The notes: generated from the letters alone by a model not told the origin. Shown: positions 1-7,752, counted from the stretch's first letter. The stretch: 21,118 nt of DNA from Thiocapsa sp035467215 (GCF_035467215.1 NZ_DATITZ010000121.1:1-21118), one strand, 5' to 3'. Program-made: numbers and translations.

Positions 1-6
1 CCCGAT

Positions 7-1271
7 GTCTTAATCCCCTTTAGAACGGGTCTCTGATTCGAACTCGTGTCCGGGGATTGGATCATTGGGTTATCCGCGTCTTAATCCCCTTTAGAACGGG
101 TCTCTGATTCGAACGTCGGCACGCGAACAGAAAGAGCGCGACGAGCAAGGTCTTAATCCCCTTTAGAACGGGTCTCTGATTCGAACGGGCACATCCTTGT
201 CGAGTGGAAACTTGTGACCGAGTCTTAATCCCCTTTAGAACGGGTCTCTGATTCGAACCGGGTATTCCCGTCCCTCCAACTCGATCCTTGGCGTCTTAAT
301 CCCCTTTAGAACGGGTCTCTGATTCGAACCAAGGGTAAGGTGACAACCGCACACTTAGACCGATGTCTTAATCCCCTTTAGAACGGGTCTCTGATTCGAA
401 CGGAATGAAGACACTCACCGCTCTTCGTCGCGCCGGGTCTTAATCCCCTTTAGAACGGGTCTCTGATTCGAACACCGGCCCGGCACCGAAGGCTCACGAC
501 GTGTTTAGGTCTTAATCCCCTTTAGAACGGGTCTCTGATTCGAACTTCCGTGACGTTCCCTAACCTTGCTAGTGGTGATGGGTCTTAATCCCCTTTAGAA
601 CGGGTCTCTGATTCGAACGCAGCTGGCTCGGTGCAGCTGGCTCGGTGCAGCTGGTCTTAATCCCCTTTAGAACGGGTCTCTGATTCGAACCATACCGCGC
701 GGCCGCACAACATCGGAGTAACTAGGTCTTAATCCCCTTTAGAACGGGTCTCTGATTCGAACTCGCTAGACGCGATCGCTTCCGGCGTGATTGAGAAAAG
801 TCTTAATCCCCTTTAGAACGGGTCTCTGATTCGAACTCGCCAAGTCTGAAGGTTTGACGATTGCCAAGGTGTCTTAATCCCCTTTAGAACGGGTCTCTGA
901 TTCGAACACTTCAAGAGAAGATAGGCCGAACACGAAGCGTGCCGTCTTAATCCCCTTTAGAACGGGTCTCTGATTCGAACAGCTAGACGGCTCGAAAGCC
1001 ACAGCCCACTCCGCGGGTCTTAATCCCCTTTAGAACGGGTCTCTGATTCGAACCAAGCCGCGCGATGATCCTTGACGCGCTCGCCAAGGTCTTAATCCCC
1101 TTTAGAACGGGTCTCTGATTCGAACGAACTACAGACATCTATGCGCGAGTCTCGCGAGCGAGTCTTAATCCCCTTTAGAACGGGTCTCTGATTCGAACTC
1201 GGAATTGCGTGAAGCTAATAGCGTTTTGCTGTCAGTCTTAATCCCCTTTAGAACGGGTCTCTGATTCGAAC
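7..1271 (-). CRISPR. CRISPR array, 18 repeats and 17 spacers, open at the left edge
   Basis: Eighteen copies of a 37-bp repeat, reading GTCTTAATCCCCTTTAGAAC at the start and ending CTGATTCGAAC on the + strand, begin at 7, 78, 150, 222, 293, 365, 437, 509, 582, 654, 726, 800, 871, 944, 1017, 1089, 1162 and 1235. I saw no mismatch among them. The 17 spacers are 34-37 bp. On the minus strand the repeat ends in ATTAAGAC, which resembles the 8-nt 5' handle (ATTGAAAC-like) of type I and III crRNAs. I therefore infer leftward transcription, with the leader at the right. The repeat can fold through AATC/GATT and CCC/GGG pairs. No cas gene is in the window, so processing must rely on Cas proteins encoded elsewhere. 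The array probably continues left of base 1. The exact subtype cannot be told from the repeat alone. Confidence 0.98.
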
Positions 1272-1434
1272 CGCACTTCCGAAAAACCTTATCCGAAACA
1301 ACCACCTGAAAGGGGGGTTGCGGAATTTTCGCGTTTCCGAAAAGTTGGTGTTTTGTGTTCGAGTGCGACGGCGCTCACAATTCCGAAGCTACTCCAGGTG
1401 CCGCAAACGTTCAAGCCGAACATCGCGGCCACCC
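1272..1434 (-). promoter_or_regulatory. Probable CRISPR leader
   Basis: This 163-bp gap lies between the last repeat and the stop codon of the S24 peptidase gene. It has AT-rich patches and no convincing gene. It would be the leader if the array is transcribed leftwards. The motif TTCCGAAA occurs at 1277-1284 and 1335-1342, with near copies at 1292-1298 (TCCGAAA) and 1381-1388 (TTCCGAAG). I could not fix a -35/-10 pair. The leader role is inferred from position and from the repeat orientation. Confidence 0.55.
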
Positions 1435-1908
1435 TTACCCGCACCGCACCACCCCCGACACCACCCCCAGGATTTCCACCTCGTCCTCGACGAACACCAA
1501 CGGGGCCATGGCGTCGTTCGCCGGCTGCAGGCGGATCCCGTCGAGCTCCCGATAGAAGCGCTTGAGCGTGACCCCGTAGCCATCGATCCGCGCCACCACC
1601 GTCTCGCCGTTCTCGGCCGTCGGGCGTTGCTCCACGACCACCAGATCACCAGTGTCGATACCGTCGTCGGTCATGGAGTCGCCGCGCACGTAGAGCGCAA
1701 AGCTACGATCGCCCGCATGCCGCTTCACCAGACGGGCCGGGACCATCAGGGTCTCGCGCTCCTCGACCGCGAGCACCGGCTGACCGGCACTGACCAGACC
1801 GAGCAGCGGCAACTCGACGGTGAGCTCCTCGCTCGGGTCGAGCGGCTCCAACTCGGGGTGCCAGGTGGGACGCAGCTGTCTACGAATCGGTTGCATCATG
1901 TCGTCCAT
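1435..1908 (-). CDS. LexA/UmuD-like S24 peptidase lacking a DNA-binding domain
   Basis: This 157-aa protein matches the C-terminal self-cleaving peptidase half of LexA. An Ala-Gly cleavage site lies at residues 41-42 (LVSAGQP). The catalytic Ser is residue 78 (RGDSMTDDGI) and the Lys is residue 116 (GVTLKRF). Spacing between these agrees with LexA (A84-G85, S119, K156 in E. coli). Only about 40 residues precede the cleavage site, so the winged-helix domain of a full LexA (about 200 aa) is absent. The start is supported by AGGAG seven bases upstream. It is the last gene of an apparent umuD-umuC-deoxyribosyltransferase-S24 operon and lies just before the CRISPR leader. It could be a second UmuD-like polymerase accessory subunit, or a LexA decoy or partner. 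The peptidase family is firm; the role is open. Confidence 0.9.
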   Translation of the reverse strand: MDDMMQPIRRQLRPTWHPELEPLDPSEELTVELPLLGLVSAGQPVLAVEERETLMVPARLVKRHAGDRSFALYVRGDSMTDDGIDTGDLVVVEQRPTAENGETVVARIDGYGVTLKRFYRELDGIRLQPANDAMAPLVFVEDEVEILGVVSGVVRCG

Positions 1909-1962
1909 GTCGATCTCCTGGAGGTGATGATCTGTTTGGGGAGTTTAGCCGCAGATCCGCGC

Positions 1963-2469
1963 TCATGTGCGCCCGATACCTGCTGAATCCGGTATCTCAC
2001 GATCGAAATCCAGGGCGCGGTCGGGTCCGAACGCCGCCTCTTGAAGCCCTGCTTGCGTGTTCACGATGGCGTCGCACGCCATCTCGACCATGGCATTGAC
2101 GATCGCCTGCTCGGATTCGCCCGCGCGCCGAAAGTCGGTGCGGATCCCGACGATCCTCGCGTCGACTGCCTTGGTCGCGAAGAAGTACCCGATCTCCCAC
2201 GCGGTCCCGTCGTCGACCTGAGTGCCGTCGAGAAGAGCGATCAGAAGATCCGCACGGTCGAGCCCGGCCTTGCAGCGCCGGAAGATCTCCGCGCGTGCCT
2301 CGACCCCCAAGGCGGCGATCTCATCGGGCGTGATCAGCTCATACGGCCAAATGATGTCGACGGTCTCGCCCCGTCGCGACGCCCGCTCGAGCAGGAGGCG
2401 TTTGGTCTTGCGGTGCCAGTCGCGTTCGGCTTCGGTGAAGAGCGGTCCTGCCAGGTAGATGACACGCAT
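1963..2469 (-). CDS. Nucleoside 2-deoxyribosyltransferase family protein
   Basis: This 168-aa protein starts with YLAGPLF, the typical first strand and loop of the nucleoside 2-deoxyribosyltransferase family. It carries the family's active-site region at residues 76-97, ALLDGTQVDDGTAWEIGYFF, with acidic residues D81, D86/D87 and the probable nucleophile E92. Family enzymes exchange the base of 2'-deoxynucleosides or hydrolyse deoxynucleoside monophosphates, and act in the cytosol in nucleotide salvage or pool cleaning. GAGGGA precedes the ATG. The gene begins 50 bp after umuC ends and is followed 54 bp later by the S24 peptidase gene, so co-transcription with the SOS polymerase genes is likely. 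The C-terminal 30 residues are less typical. Substrate is unknown. Confidence 0.88.
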   Translation of the reverse strand: MRVIYLAGPLFTEAERDWHRKTKRLLLERASRRGETVDIIWPYELITPDEIAALGVEARAEIFRRCKAGLDRADLLIALLDGTQVDDGTAWEIGYFFATKAVDARIVGIRTDFRRAGESEQAIVNAMVEMACDAIVNTQAGLQEAAFGPDRALDFDREIPDSAGIGRT

Positions 2470-2519
2470 GATCGTCCCTCGAACAACATGTGATCCGTTT
2501 GCCGAACGTCGCGTCGGAC

Positions 2520-3785
2520 TTACCCCGCGCGTACCGTCGCCAACCCCGCCCAGCGCGTCGTCGAGACCCCGGAGCCGCGTTCCGAGCGTCGCCGCCAGCT
2601 GGACCCGGACAGCTGACCCGCGAACCGCAGGGTCTCGCGCCCGTACTTGCGGTTGACCGCATCCAGCACCGCCATGCGGCGCCGTGCACGCTCATCCTCC
2701 CCGACCTCGACGAACAGATCCGCCGGCGCCTGCCCGGCCGGGACCACATCCGGCAACAGCACCCCGGCCTTGCGGTAGCCGTCACCGGCACGAAACAACC
2801 GGTCGACCCCGCGGGTCGCGGCCCGCACCAGCGCCGTGCTGTCCTGCGTCGGCACCGGGAAACCCATGGTCACGGCGTTGGCGTAGAACGCCCGGCCCGT
2901 ATCGAAGGGATTGGTCTGCACGAACACCGTCAGCGCCGGGGCGGCGAGCCCCTGCGCCCGCAGCTTCTCCCCGGCCCGGCTCGCGAAGGCCGTGACCGCG
3001 GCCCTCAGCTCGGCTGGTTCGGTCACCGCAGCACCGAAGCTGCGCGACACCATGACCTGCCGGCGCGGCGGCGCCACCTCCTCCAGCGCCAGACAGACTT
3101 TCCCGCGCAGCTCCCGGGCGATGCGCTCGACCACCACGCCGAAGGAGGCGCGCAAGCGCTGCGGGTGCGCCTCGCGCAACGCCAGCGCATCGGCGATGCC
3201 AATCGCGCGCAGGCGTGCCCCCGAGCGACCCGCAATGCCCCAGATGTCTTCCACCGGAACCGCGGCCAGCACGGCGTCGGGGTCCGGCAGCTCAGACCAA
3301 TCGAGCACCGGACCGGACAGTCCCTGGCCCTTCTTGGCCAGCCGATTGGCGAGCTTGGCGAGGGTCTTGGTCGGGGCGATGCCCACCGCCACCGGGATGC
3401 CGGTCCAGCGCCGAACGGTGCGGGCGATCTCCAGCCCCAGCGCGGTCGGATCCCGGACCCCGGCCAGATCCAGAAAGCACTCGTCGATCGAATAGACCTC
3501 AATGCGCGGGGAAAACCCCGCCAGCACCTGCATCACCCGCCGCGACAGATCCCCGTAGAGCGCATAGTTCGAGGAGAAGACCGCGGCGTCGGTCCGGCGC
3601 AAGACCTCGGCATACTTGAAGTAGGGCGCCCCCATCGGGATGCCGAGCGCCTTCGCCTCGTTGCTGCGCGCCACCACACAGCCGTCGTTGTTGGAGAGCA
3701 CCACCACCGGGCGCCCCTCCAGGCTTGGCCGGAACAGCCGCTCGCAGGAGGCGTAGAAGTTGTTGCAGTCGACCAGGGCGAACAT
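2520..3785 (-). CDS. umuC: DNA polymerase V catalytic subunit UmuC (Y-family)
   Basis: This 421-aa protein is almost the same length as E. coli UmuC (422 aa). The Y-family polymerase active site is intact: D6 in LVDCNNFYASCE, and D101-E102 in YSIDECFLD. These are the same residue numbers as in E. coli. Further family blocks are SNNDGCVVARSNEAKALGIPMG (residues 31-52, quoted in part by position), the AVGIAPTKTLAKLANRLAKK thumb segment (133-152) and the C-terminal TTRW. QAPADLF at 352-358 resembles the beta-clamp binding motif. The protein performs error-prone translesion synthesis with processed UmuD. It starts 27 bp after umuD ends, on the same strand, and should be under the same SOS control. 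No truncation or missing residue was found. Confidence 0.97.
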   Translation of the reverse strand: MFALVDCNNFYASCERLFRPSLEGRPVVVLSNNDGCVVARSNEAKALGIPMGAPYFKYAEVLRRTDAAVFSSNYALYGDLSRRVMQVLAGFSPRIEVYSIDECFLDLAGVRDPTALGLEIARTVRRWTGIPVAVGIAPTKTLAKLANRLAKKGQGLSGPVLDWSELPDPDAVLAAVPVEDIWGIAGRSGARLRAIGIADALALREAHPQRLRASFGVVVERIARELRGKVCLALEEVAPPRRQVMVSRSFGAAVTEPAELRAAVTAFASRAGEKLRAQGLAAPALTVFVQTNPFDTGRAFYANAVTMGFPVPTQDSTALVRAATRGVDRLFRAGDGYRKAGVLLPDVVPAGQAPADLFVEVGEDERARRRMAVLDAVNRKYGRETLRFAGQLSGSSWRRRSERGSGVSTTRWAGLATVRAG

Positions 3786-3812
3786 GGCGGGTGTTTCCGC
3801 GCGGATCCAAGC

Positions 3813-4232
3813 TCAGAATGAATGCACGACATGCGCGACCACGCCCCAGACCACCAACCCCATCTCGCCCTGAATCTCCAGCGGCGCATAGTCCGGGTGC
3901 TCCGGCACTAGCCAGACCCGCTCACCCTCGATCTTCAGGCGCTTCAGGGTCAGCTCCCCGTCGACGGCCGCCACCACGATCGACCCGGATTTGGCCTCGC
4001 GCGAGCGGTCCACCACCAGCAGATCGCCGTCGCGGATCCCCGCACCGGTCATGGAATCGCCCTGCACCCGCAGGAAGAAGGTCGCGGCCGGATGTCGGAT
4101 CAATTGCTCGTTCAGATCGATGACGCCTTCCAGATCGTCGTCGGCCGGCGAGGGGAAGCCGGCCGGGATACGCGAGCCGAAAAGCGGGAGCGGGCAGGGG
4201 AGCGGGGCGAGCGTGCAGGCGTACGCGATCAT
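3813..4232 (-). CDS. umuD: UmuD, self-cleaving subunit of DNA polymerase V
   Basis: This 139-aa protein has the same length as E. coli UmuD. It has an Ala24-Gly25 cleavage site (RIPAGFPSPADD), where E. coli has Cys24-Gly25, with Ser60 (QGDSMTGAGI) and Lys97 (LTLKRL). These catalytic residues have the same numbers as in E. coli, which supports the ATG chosen. RecA-stimulated self-cleavage gives UmuD', which activates UmuC. It is the first gene of the leftward operon umuD-umuC-deoxyribosyltransferase-S24. A LexA-box-like site lies 86 bp upstream. Plasmid homologues of this pair go by names such as mucA/mucB and rulA/rulB. Confidence 0.96.
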   Translation of the reverse strand: MIAYACTLAPLPCPLPLFGSRIPAGFPSPADDDLEGVIDLNEQLIRHPAATFFLRVQGDSMTGAGIRDGDLLVVDRSREAKSGSIVVAAVDGELTLKRLKIEGERVWLVPEHPDYAPLEIQGEMGLVVWGVVAHVVHSF

Positions 4233-4318
4233 CGGTGTGCCGGGCGCACCGGATGAACCTGCGCTGTGCTTGCGGCGTGGGCGGCAACGTCGAATCGAGA
4301 CATGACGGATGACCGAAC

Positions 4319-4334
4319 CTGTATAAATGTCCAG
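4319..4334 (-). promoter_or_regulatory. Putative LexA (SOS) box of the umuDC operon
   Basis: The 16-bp site reads CTGTATAAATGTCCAG on the + strand, against the gammaproteobacterial consensus CTGT-N8-ACAG, so there is one mismatch (CCAG for ACAG). The reverse strand reads CTGGACATTTATACAG. The central eight bases are AT-rich as expected. It lies 86 bp upstream of umuD, in the only non-coding stretch before the operon. LexA binding is inferred. Confidence 0.7.
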
Positions 4335-4447
4335 TCATGATAGCGCATGCGAGGGCGGTCGGACCAAGCCGAGACGGCCGGGCTTCAGGGGTCGCGATGC
4401 AGGTGACCTTGACGATTGGTGATTCGACCCGCGACGGCGTCCAAGAT

Positions 4448-4470
4448 TGCAAACAACTGCAATGCAAACA
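4448..4470 (+). promoter_or_regulatory. Direct repeat, possible antitoxin operator
   Basis: TGCAAACA occurs twice, at 4448-4455 and 4463-4470, with centres 15 bp apart, just before the CopG-type antitoxin gene. CopG/ParD-family antitoxins usually autorepress from repeated half-sites at this position. The assignment is by position only. Confidence 0.3.
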
Positions 4471-4484
4471 CATGAGGTTCCCGC

Positions 4485-4745
4485 ATGGCCGGAAGCACCA
4501 TCACCGTGCGCACCGACCCGGAAGTCGCCGCGCAAATCGCCTTCCTCGCGGAGGCAATGGATCGGTCCCGAAACTGGGTGATCGAGGAGGCGCTCAAGCA
4601 GTACATCCAAGCTCAGTCCTGGCAGATCGAGGGCCTCAAACAGGCGCAAGCCTCGCTTGATCGCGGGGAAGGCATCGCGTTCGAGGCGGTGATGGAGGAG
4701 ATGGATGCGCTGATCGAGCAGACATCCCGCACGCGTGACGCATGA
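4485..4745 (+). CDS. CopG/ParD-type ribbon-helix-helix antitoxin
   Basis: This 86-aa protein begins with a ribbon strand (STITVRTDPEVAAQIAFLAEA) followed by the helix SRNWVIEEALKQYI, typical of ribbon-helix-helix antitoxins. The acidic C-terminal part (from about residue 50) would be the toxin-binding segment. GAGG lies seven bases before the ATG. The stop codon overlaps the ATG of the next frame (ATGA at 4742-4745), the classical antitoxin-toxin coupling. That downstream toxin survives only as its first 19 residues, so this antitoxin is probably an orphan. It may still repress its own promoter. Confidence 0.85.
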   Translation: MAGSTITVRTDPEVAAQIAFLAEAMDRSRNWVIEEALKQYIQAQSWQIEGLKQAQASLDRGEGIAFEAVMEEMDALIEQTSRTRDA

Positions 4746-4800
4746 AGATCGTCTTCTCACCGCAGGCGCGCGACGATCTTCGGGAGGTCTTTCTCTGGGC
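4742..4800 (+). pseudogene. ParE/RelE-type toxin remnant
   Basis: The frame opening at 4742 encodes MKIVFSPQARDDLREVFLW, a typical ParE/RelE N-terminus, then loses all family resemblance. The frame continues open to 5071, but the later sequence is Arg/Cys-rich and unlike a toxin. None of the three forward frames picks up the expected ParE core. The toxin was therefore cut soon after its first helix by a deletion or insertion near 4800. The start overlaps the antitoxin stop, which confirms that an intact pair existed here once. Confidence 0.75.
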
Positions 4801-5256
4801 CCGACGCCGATCCAGGTCGATGTCGCTGGAAAATCTTCGCCTGTGCGCCTGTGTACGGTATCTTGTCTGTTCCGTGACAGCTCCTTCCCGGCTTCGCTGT
4901 CGCACCGCGCATCGGGCGTTCGTGTCCCGTTGCCGCATTCCAGAACCGAGGCCCTCCAGTCGCCCATGCGCCAGATCACCGTACCTCGCCACATCCAACC
5001 GCTCTGCCACATTCTGCACGCAGCCCTGGATATCCGACCCGATCCGGCGCCGCCGCCGTTGTCAGCCTTGACCGAGTCGTCCGGCCTGCTCGTGAAGGTC
5101 GCGGGCACCCACCCCCGAAGCAACCAAGAGCCGCCCCGCGTCCGTCGCACGCGGCTCGCCGAGGCGATCACGGTAGCAATCGCTTTATCGCAGCGCTGAG
5201 CCCCTACGGAACGGGCATCATGACCGTCGGGCGGGAACGGCGCGCGGTCGTGCGCG
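4801..5256. other. Stretch without a recognisable gene
   Basis: About 455 bp lie between the toxin remnant and the end of the DUF302 gene. Several open frames cross it on both strands (for example + to 5199 and minus 5019 to 4636), but their products are Arg/Pro-rich and carry no motif I recognise. The stretch may be filler joined at the break in the toxin gene. No inverted repeat typical of an insertion sequence was seen. Confidence 0.5.
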
Positions 5257-5649
5257 TTACGCCTTCAGCGCCGTAGCGACCCGCTCCAAAATGGCATGCG
5301 CCTCGGCGGCGACCTGATTAGTCACCGCATCCTCGACCAAGGCAAGCACGGGAACCGGATCCATGAAATCCACAGCCGTGCGTGACGGCGACACCTCCCG
5401 AACCACGACGTTGCAGGGCAGCAGCGCCCCCGCCGAGGGCCGAGAGCCGATCACGCGGCTGGCCAACCCCGGCGCACAGGCGCCCAGGATGCGATAGCCG
5501 CCGATGTCCTCGTTCAGCTTGTTTCTCAGGATCGCGGCGACATCGACGTCGCTGACGATCCCGAGACGTTCCGCCGCCAAGGCGGCCACAACGCGCTCTA
5601 CCGTCGCATCAAACGGAAGGTCGATCTCCACGCCGAACGCATAACTCAT
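5257..5649 (-). CDS. DUF302 domain protein
   Basis: This 130-aa single-domain protein has the DUF302 hallmarks. They are an early strand-helix unit (FDATVERVVAALAAERLGIV), the segment DVDVAAILRNKLNEDIGGYRILGAC (residues about 34-58), and LLPCNVVVRE with a conserved Cys near residue 79. The family is widespread, small and cytosolic or periplasmic; its biochemical role is not settled. No signal peptide is visible here. GGAG lies seven bases before the ATG, which supports the start. It stands alone, with no co-directional neighbour in operon distance, and its upstream side faces the broken PH-domain module. Confidence 0.9.
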   Translation of the reverse strand: MSYAFGVEIDLPFDATVERVVAALAAERLGIVSDVDVAAILRNKLNEDIGGYRILGACAPGLASRVIGSRPSAGALLPCNVVVREVSPSRTAVDFMDPVPVLALVEDAVTNQVAAEAHAILERVATALKA

Positions 5650-5788
5650 CGGGTTGCTCCAAAGGATTGAGGGTTTTTCTGGGGTCCGCTTGCGAAGAAC
5701 GGGCGCACACGACGGCGGCAGCGAACGCCGTGGACATGATCGATGCCGAGGTGGCGTCCGCGCCGGTCACAGACAACCGCCGTCATCC

Positions 5789-5980
5789 TCAGCGACCGAC
5801 ATATTCCGCCAGCAACCCCTGCACCTCGTAGATGTCGACCGCCATGCTGAAAGTCTTCTGGATCGGGGTGGACATCCCCGAGGTCCAGACCTTGAGCTCG
5901 GCCTCCAGATCGAAGTGGCCGGCCGGCTCCACCGAGAAGCGCACCAGGCTCTTATAGGGGATCGAGGATACTCGACCTTC
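5789..5980 (-). pseudogene. C-terminal remnant of a bacterial PH-domain gene
   Basis: The minus frame ending at 5789 encodes about 58 residues, from SIPYKSLVRF to LLAEYVGR, that match the C-terminal half of the PH-domain protein at 10184-10498 at nearly every position. In the DNA the match continues a few bases further, but one base is missing near 5967 (GATCGAGGATAC against GATCGACAGATAC). The frame is thus broken, and similarity fades by about 5980. The long open frame running on to 6850 is antisense to the permease and is not part of the gene. Similarity also extends past the stop codon to about 5768. This is the left end of a broken module copy whose right end lies at 10012-10107. Confidence 0.85.
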
Positions 5981-6280
5981 TTGCTTTGCCTGCCCGACCG
6001 ATTTTTGGCCCCAATCCTGCTCAGCGGCTCCTACGGACTCGGAAATCCGAGCGGCGATAACCGGGGTTGGGCCAGGAGCGTTTGCGCCGGCTCTGGATGT
6101 CGGGCACCGATTTGGCGCGTATTGCCCGAGTTCAATCGTCCTCTGCATCTTCAGGTTGCAGCTGTCGAGGGTTCCAGAGACGCGCAGGCCGGGACGCCAC
6201 GCCTCAGACCGCCCCTGTTCAAGCCCGAGACCGTACCGATCTTTTCCTCCACGCTGTAGTCGCTTTGCGGGGTATCGCAC
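5981..6280. other. Upstream region of the ethanolamine cluster, no gene seen
   Basis: About 300 bp lie between the PH remnant and the permease start. It should contain the promoter of the eat-eutBC cluster. I found no convincing -35/-10 pair, no sigma-54-type site and no clear operator. Open frames cross it, but none resembles a known protein. Confidence 0.45.
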
Positions 6281-7735
6281 GTGTCTGAAGAAGCCGTTAT
6301 TCACGTCCATGGGGCCGACTACGAGAAGGTCGATTCGTCCTATTTCGAGCATCGTCAGTTGAAACAGGGCGCGGCGGGGTGGGTCCTGCTCGCGGGGCTC
6401 GGCGTGGCCTATGTCATCTCGGGTGATTTCGCCGGCTGGAACTTCGGACTCGGGCAGGGCGGCTGGGGTGGCCTGCTGATTGCGACGATTCTGATGGCGA
6501 CCATGTATACCGCCATGGTCTTCTCGCTCGCCGAGCTGTCGTCGATGATTCCGACCGCCGGCGGCGGCTACGGCTTCGCGCGTCGGGCCTTCGGTCCGAT
6601 CGGCGGGTTTCTCACCGGGACGGCGATCCTGCTGGAGTATGCGGTCGCGCCCGCAGCGATTGCCGTCTTCATCGGGGCCTATACGCAGTCCCTGATCGGG
6701 TTCGGCGGCTGGCCGGTCTATCTGGCCTTCTATATCGTCTTCGTCGGCATCCACCTCTATGGGGTGGGCGAAGCGCTCAAGCTCATGTTCGTGATCACGG
6801 CCGTGGCCGCGACCGCGCTGCTGGTCTTCGTGATCGCGATGATCCCGCACTTCAGCGTCGCGAACCTCTTCGACATTCCGCCGACCGATGCCGCCGGCGC
6901 GAGTGCCTTCCTCCCGTTCGGCTATCTGGGCATCTGGGCGGCGATCCCCTTTGCGATCTGGTTCTTCCTCGCTATCGAAGGGGTGCCGTTGGCGGCGGAA
7001 GAGGCGCAGGATCCCAAGAAAAATCTGCCCAAGGGGCTGATTGTCGGGATGCTGATCCTGCTGCTCTTTGCCGCTCTCATCCTGGTCGTCGGGCCGGGCG
7101 GTGCGGGCTCGGCGACCATCATGGCGTCCGGGGATCCTTTGATCGCGGCGTTGGAGTCCGAGGCCGCTTACGGCGGACGGACCTGGGTCAGCGGATTCGT
7201 GAACCTGGTCGGTCTCGCCGGGCTGGTGGCGAGCTTTTTCTCGATCATCTTCGCCTACTCGCGGCAGGTATTCGCCTTGTCACGCGCCGGCTATCTCCCT
7301 CGTTTCCTCTCGCTCACCGGATCGCGCAAGACTCCCTGGATCGCGCTTGTCGTGCCGGGCACCCTCGGTTTCGTGCTGTCTTTGACCGGCGAAGGCGATC
7401 TGCTGATCCTGATGGCCGTATTCGGCGCCACCATCTCCTACATCCTGATGACGGCCTCGCACATCGTCCTGCGTCGGCGCGAGCCCGATCTGGAGCGGCC
7501 GTATCGCACGCCCGGCGGCGTGGTGACCTCCGGCATCGCCCTGGTGCTTGCCTGTGTCGCCTTCGTCGCCGGTTTTCTGGTCGATCCGATGGTGGTGCTC
7601 TATGCGGCGATCTTCTATGCCCTCATGGCCGCCTACTTCTTCTTCTACAGTCGCCACCATTTGGTGGCACAGGCCCCGGAAGAAGAGTTCGAGGTGATCA
7701 AGCGGGCCGAAGCCGAGTTGGGCGGCATGGCCTGA
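6281..7735 (+). CDS. eat: Ethanolamine permease (APC superfamily)
   Basis: This 484-aa membrane protein has about twelve hydrophobic segments. It is an amino acid-polyamine-organocation transporter. The first segment carries WVLLAGLGVAYVISGDFAGW, which fits the ethanolamine permease subfamily, and PTAGGGYGFARRAFGP (near residue 90) is the usual loop after TM2. FAIWFFLAIEGVPLAAEEAQDPKK is the typical TM6 and following loop. The GTG start gives a cytosolic N-terminus of about 30 residues; GCGGGG lies upstream. The gene is 17 bp before eutB, same strand, so uptake and deamination of ethanolamine are linked. The permease call relies partly on this context. No microcompartment shell genes accompany it. 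Confidence 0.92.
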   Translation: MSEEAVIHVHGADYEKVDSSYFEHRQLKQGAAGWVLLAGLGVAYVISGDFAGWNFGLGQGGWGGLLIATILMATMYTAMVFSLAELSSMIPTAGGGYGFARRAFGPIGGFLTGTAILLEYAVAPAAIAVFIGAYTQSLIGFGGWPVYLAFYIVFVGIHLYGVGEALKLMFVITAVAATALLVFVIAMIPHFSVANLFDIPPTDAAGASAFLPFGYLGIWAAIPFAIWFFLAIEGVPLAAEEAQDPKKNLPKGLIVGMLILLLFAALILVVGPGGAGSATIMASGDPLIAALESEAAYGGRTWVSGFVNLVGLAGLVASFFSIIFAYSRQVFALSRAGYLPRFLSLTGSRKTPWIALVVPGTLGFVLSLTGEGDLLILMAVFGATISYILMTASHIVLRRREPDLERPYRTPGGVVTSGIALVLACVAFVAGFLVDPMVVLYAAIFYALMAAYFFFYSRHHLVAQAPEEEFEVIKRAEAELGGMA

Positions 7736-7752
7736 CGGGCCGCCGACATCCG

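Noticed and set aside
1318..1986. + strand open frame covering the leader and S24 gene
   Set aside because: Antisense to the S24 peptidase; product is His/Arg-rich with no domain and would start in the leader.
2490..3821. Long + strand open frame (443 codons) opposite umuC
   Set aside because: It is the GC-rich antisense shadow of umuC; the product is Arg/His/Pro-rich with no motif, whereas umuC is complete on the other strand.
5789..6850. 353-codon minus open frame
   Set aside because: Only its last 58 codons resemble a protein (PH remnant); the rest is antisense to the permease gene.
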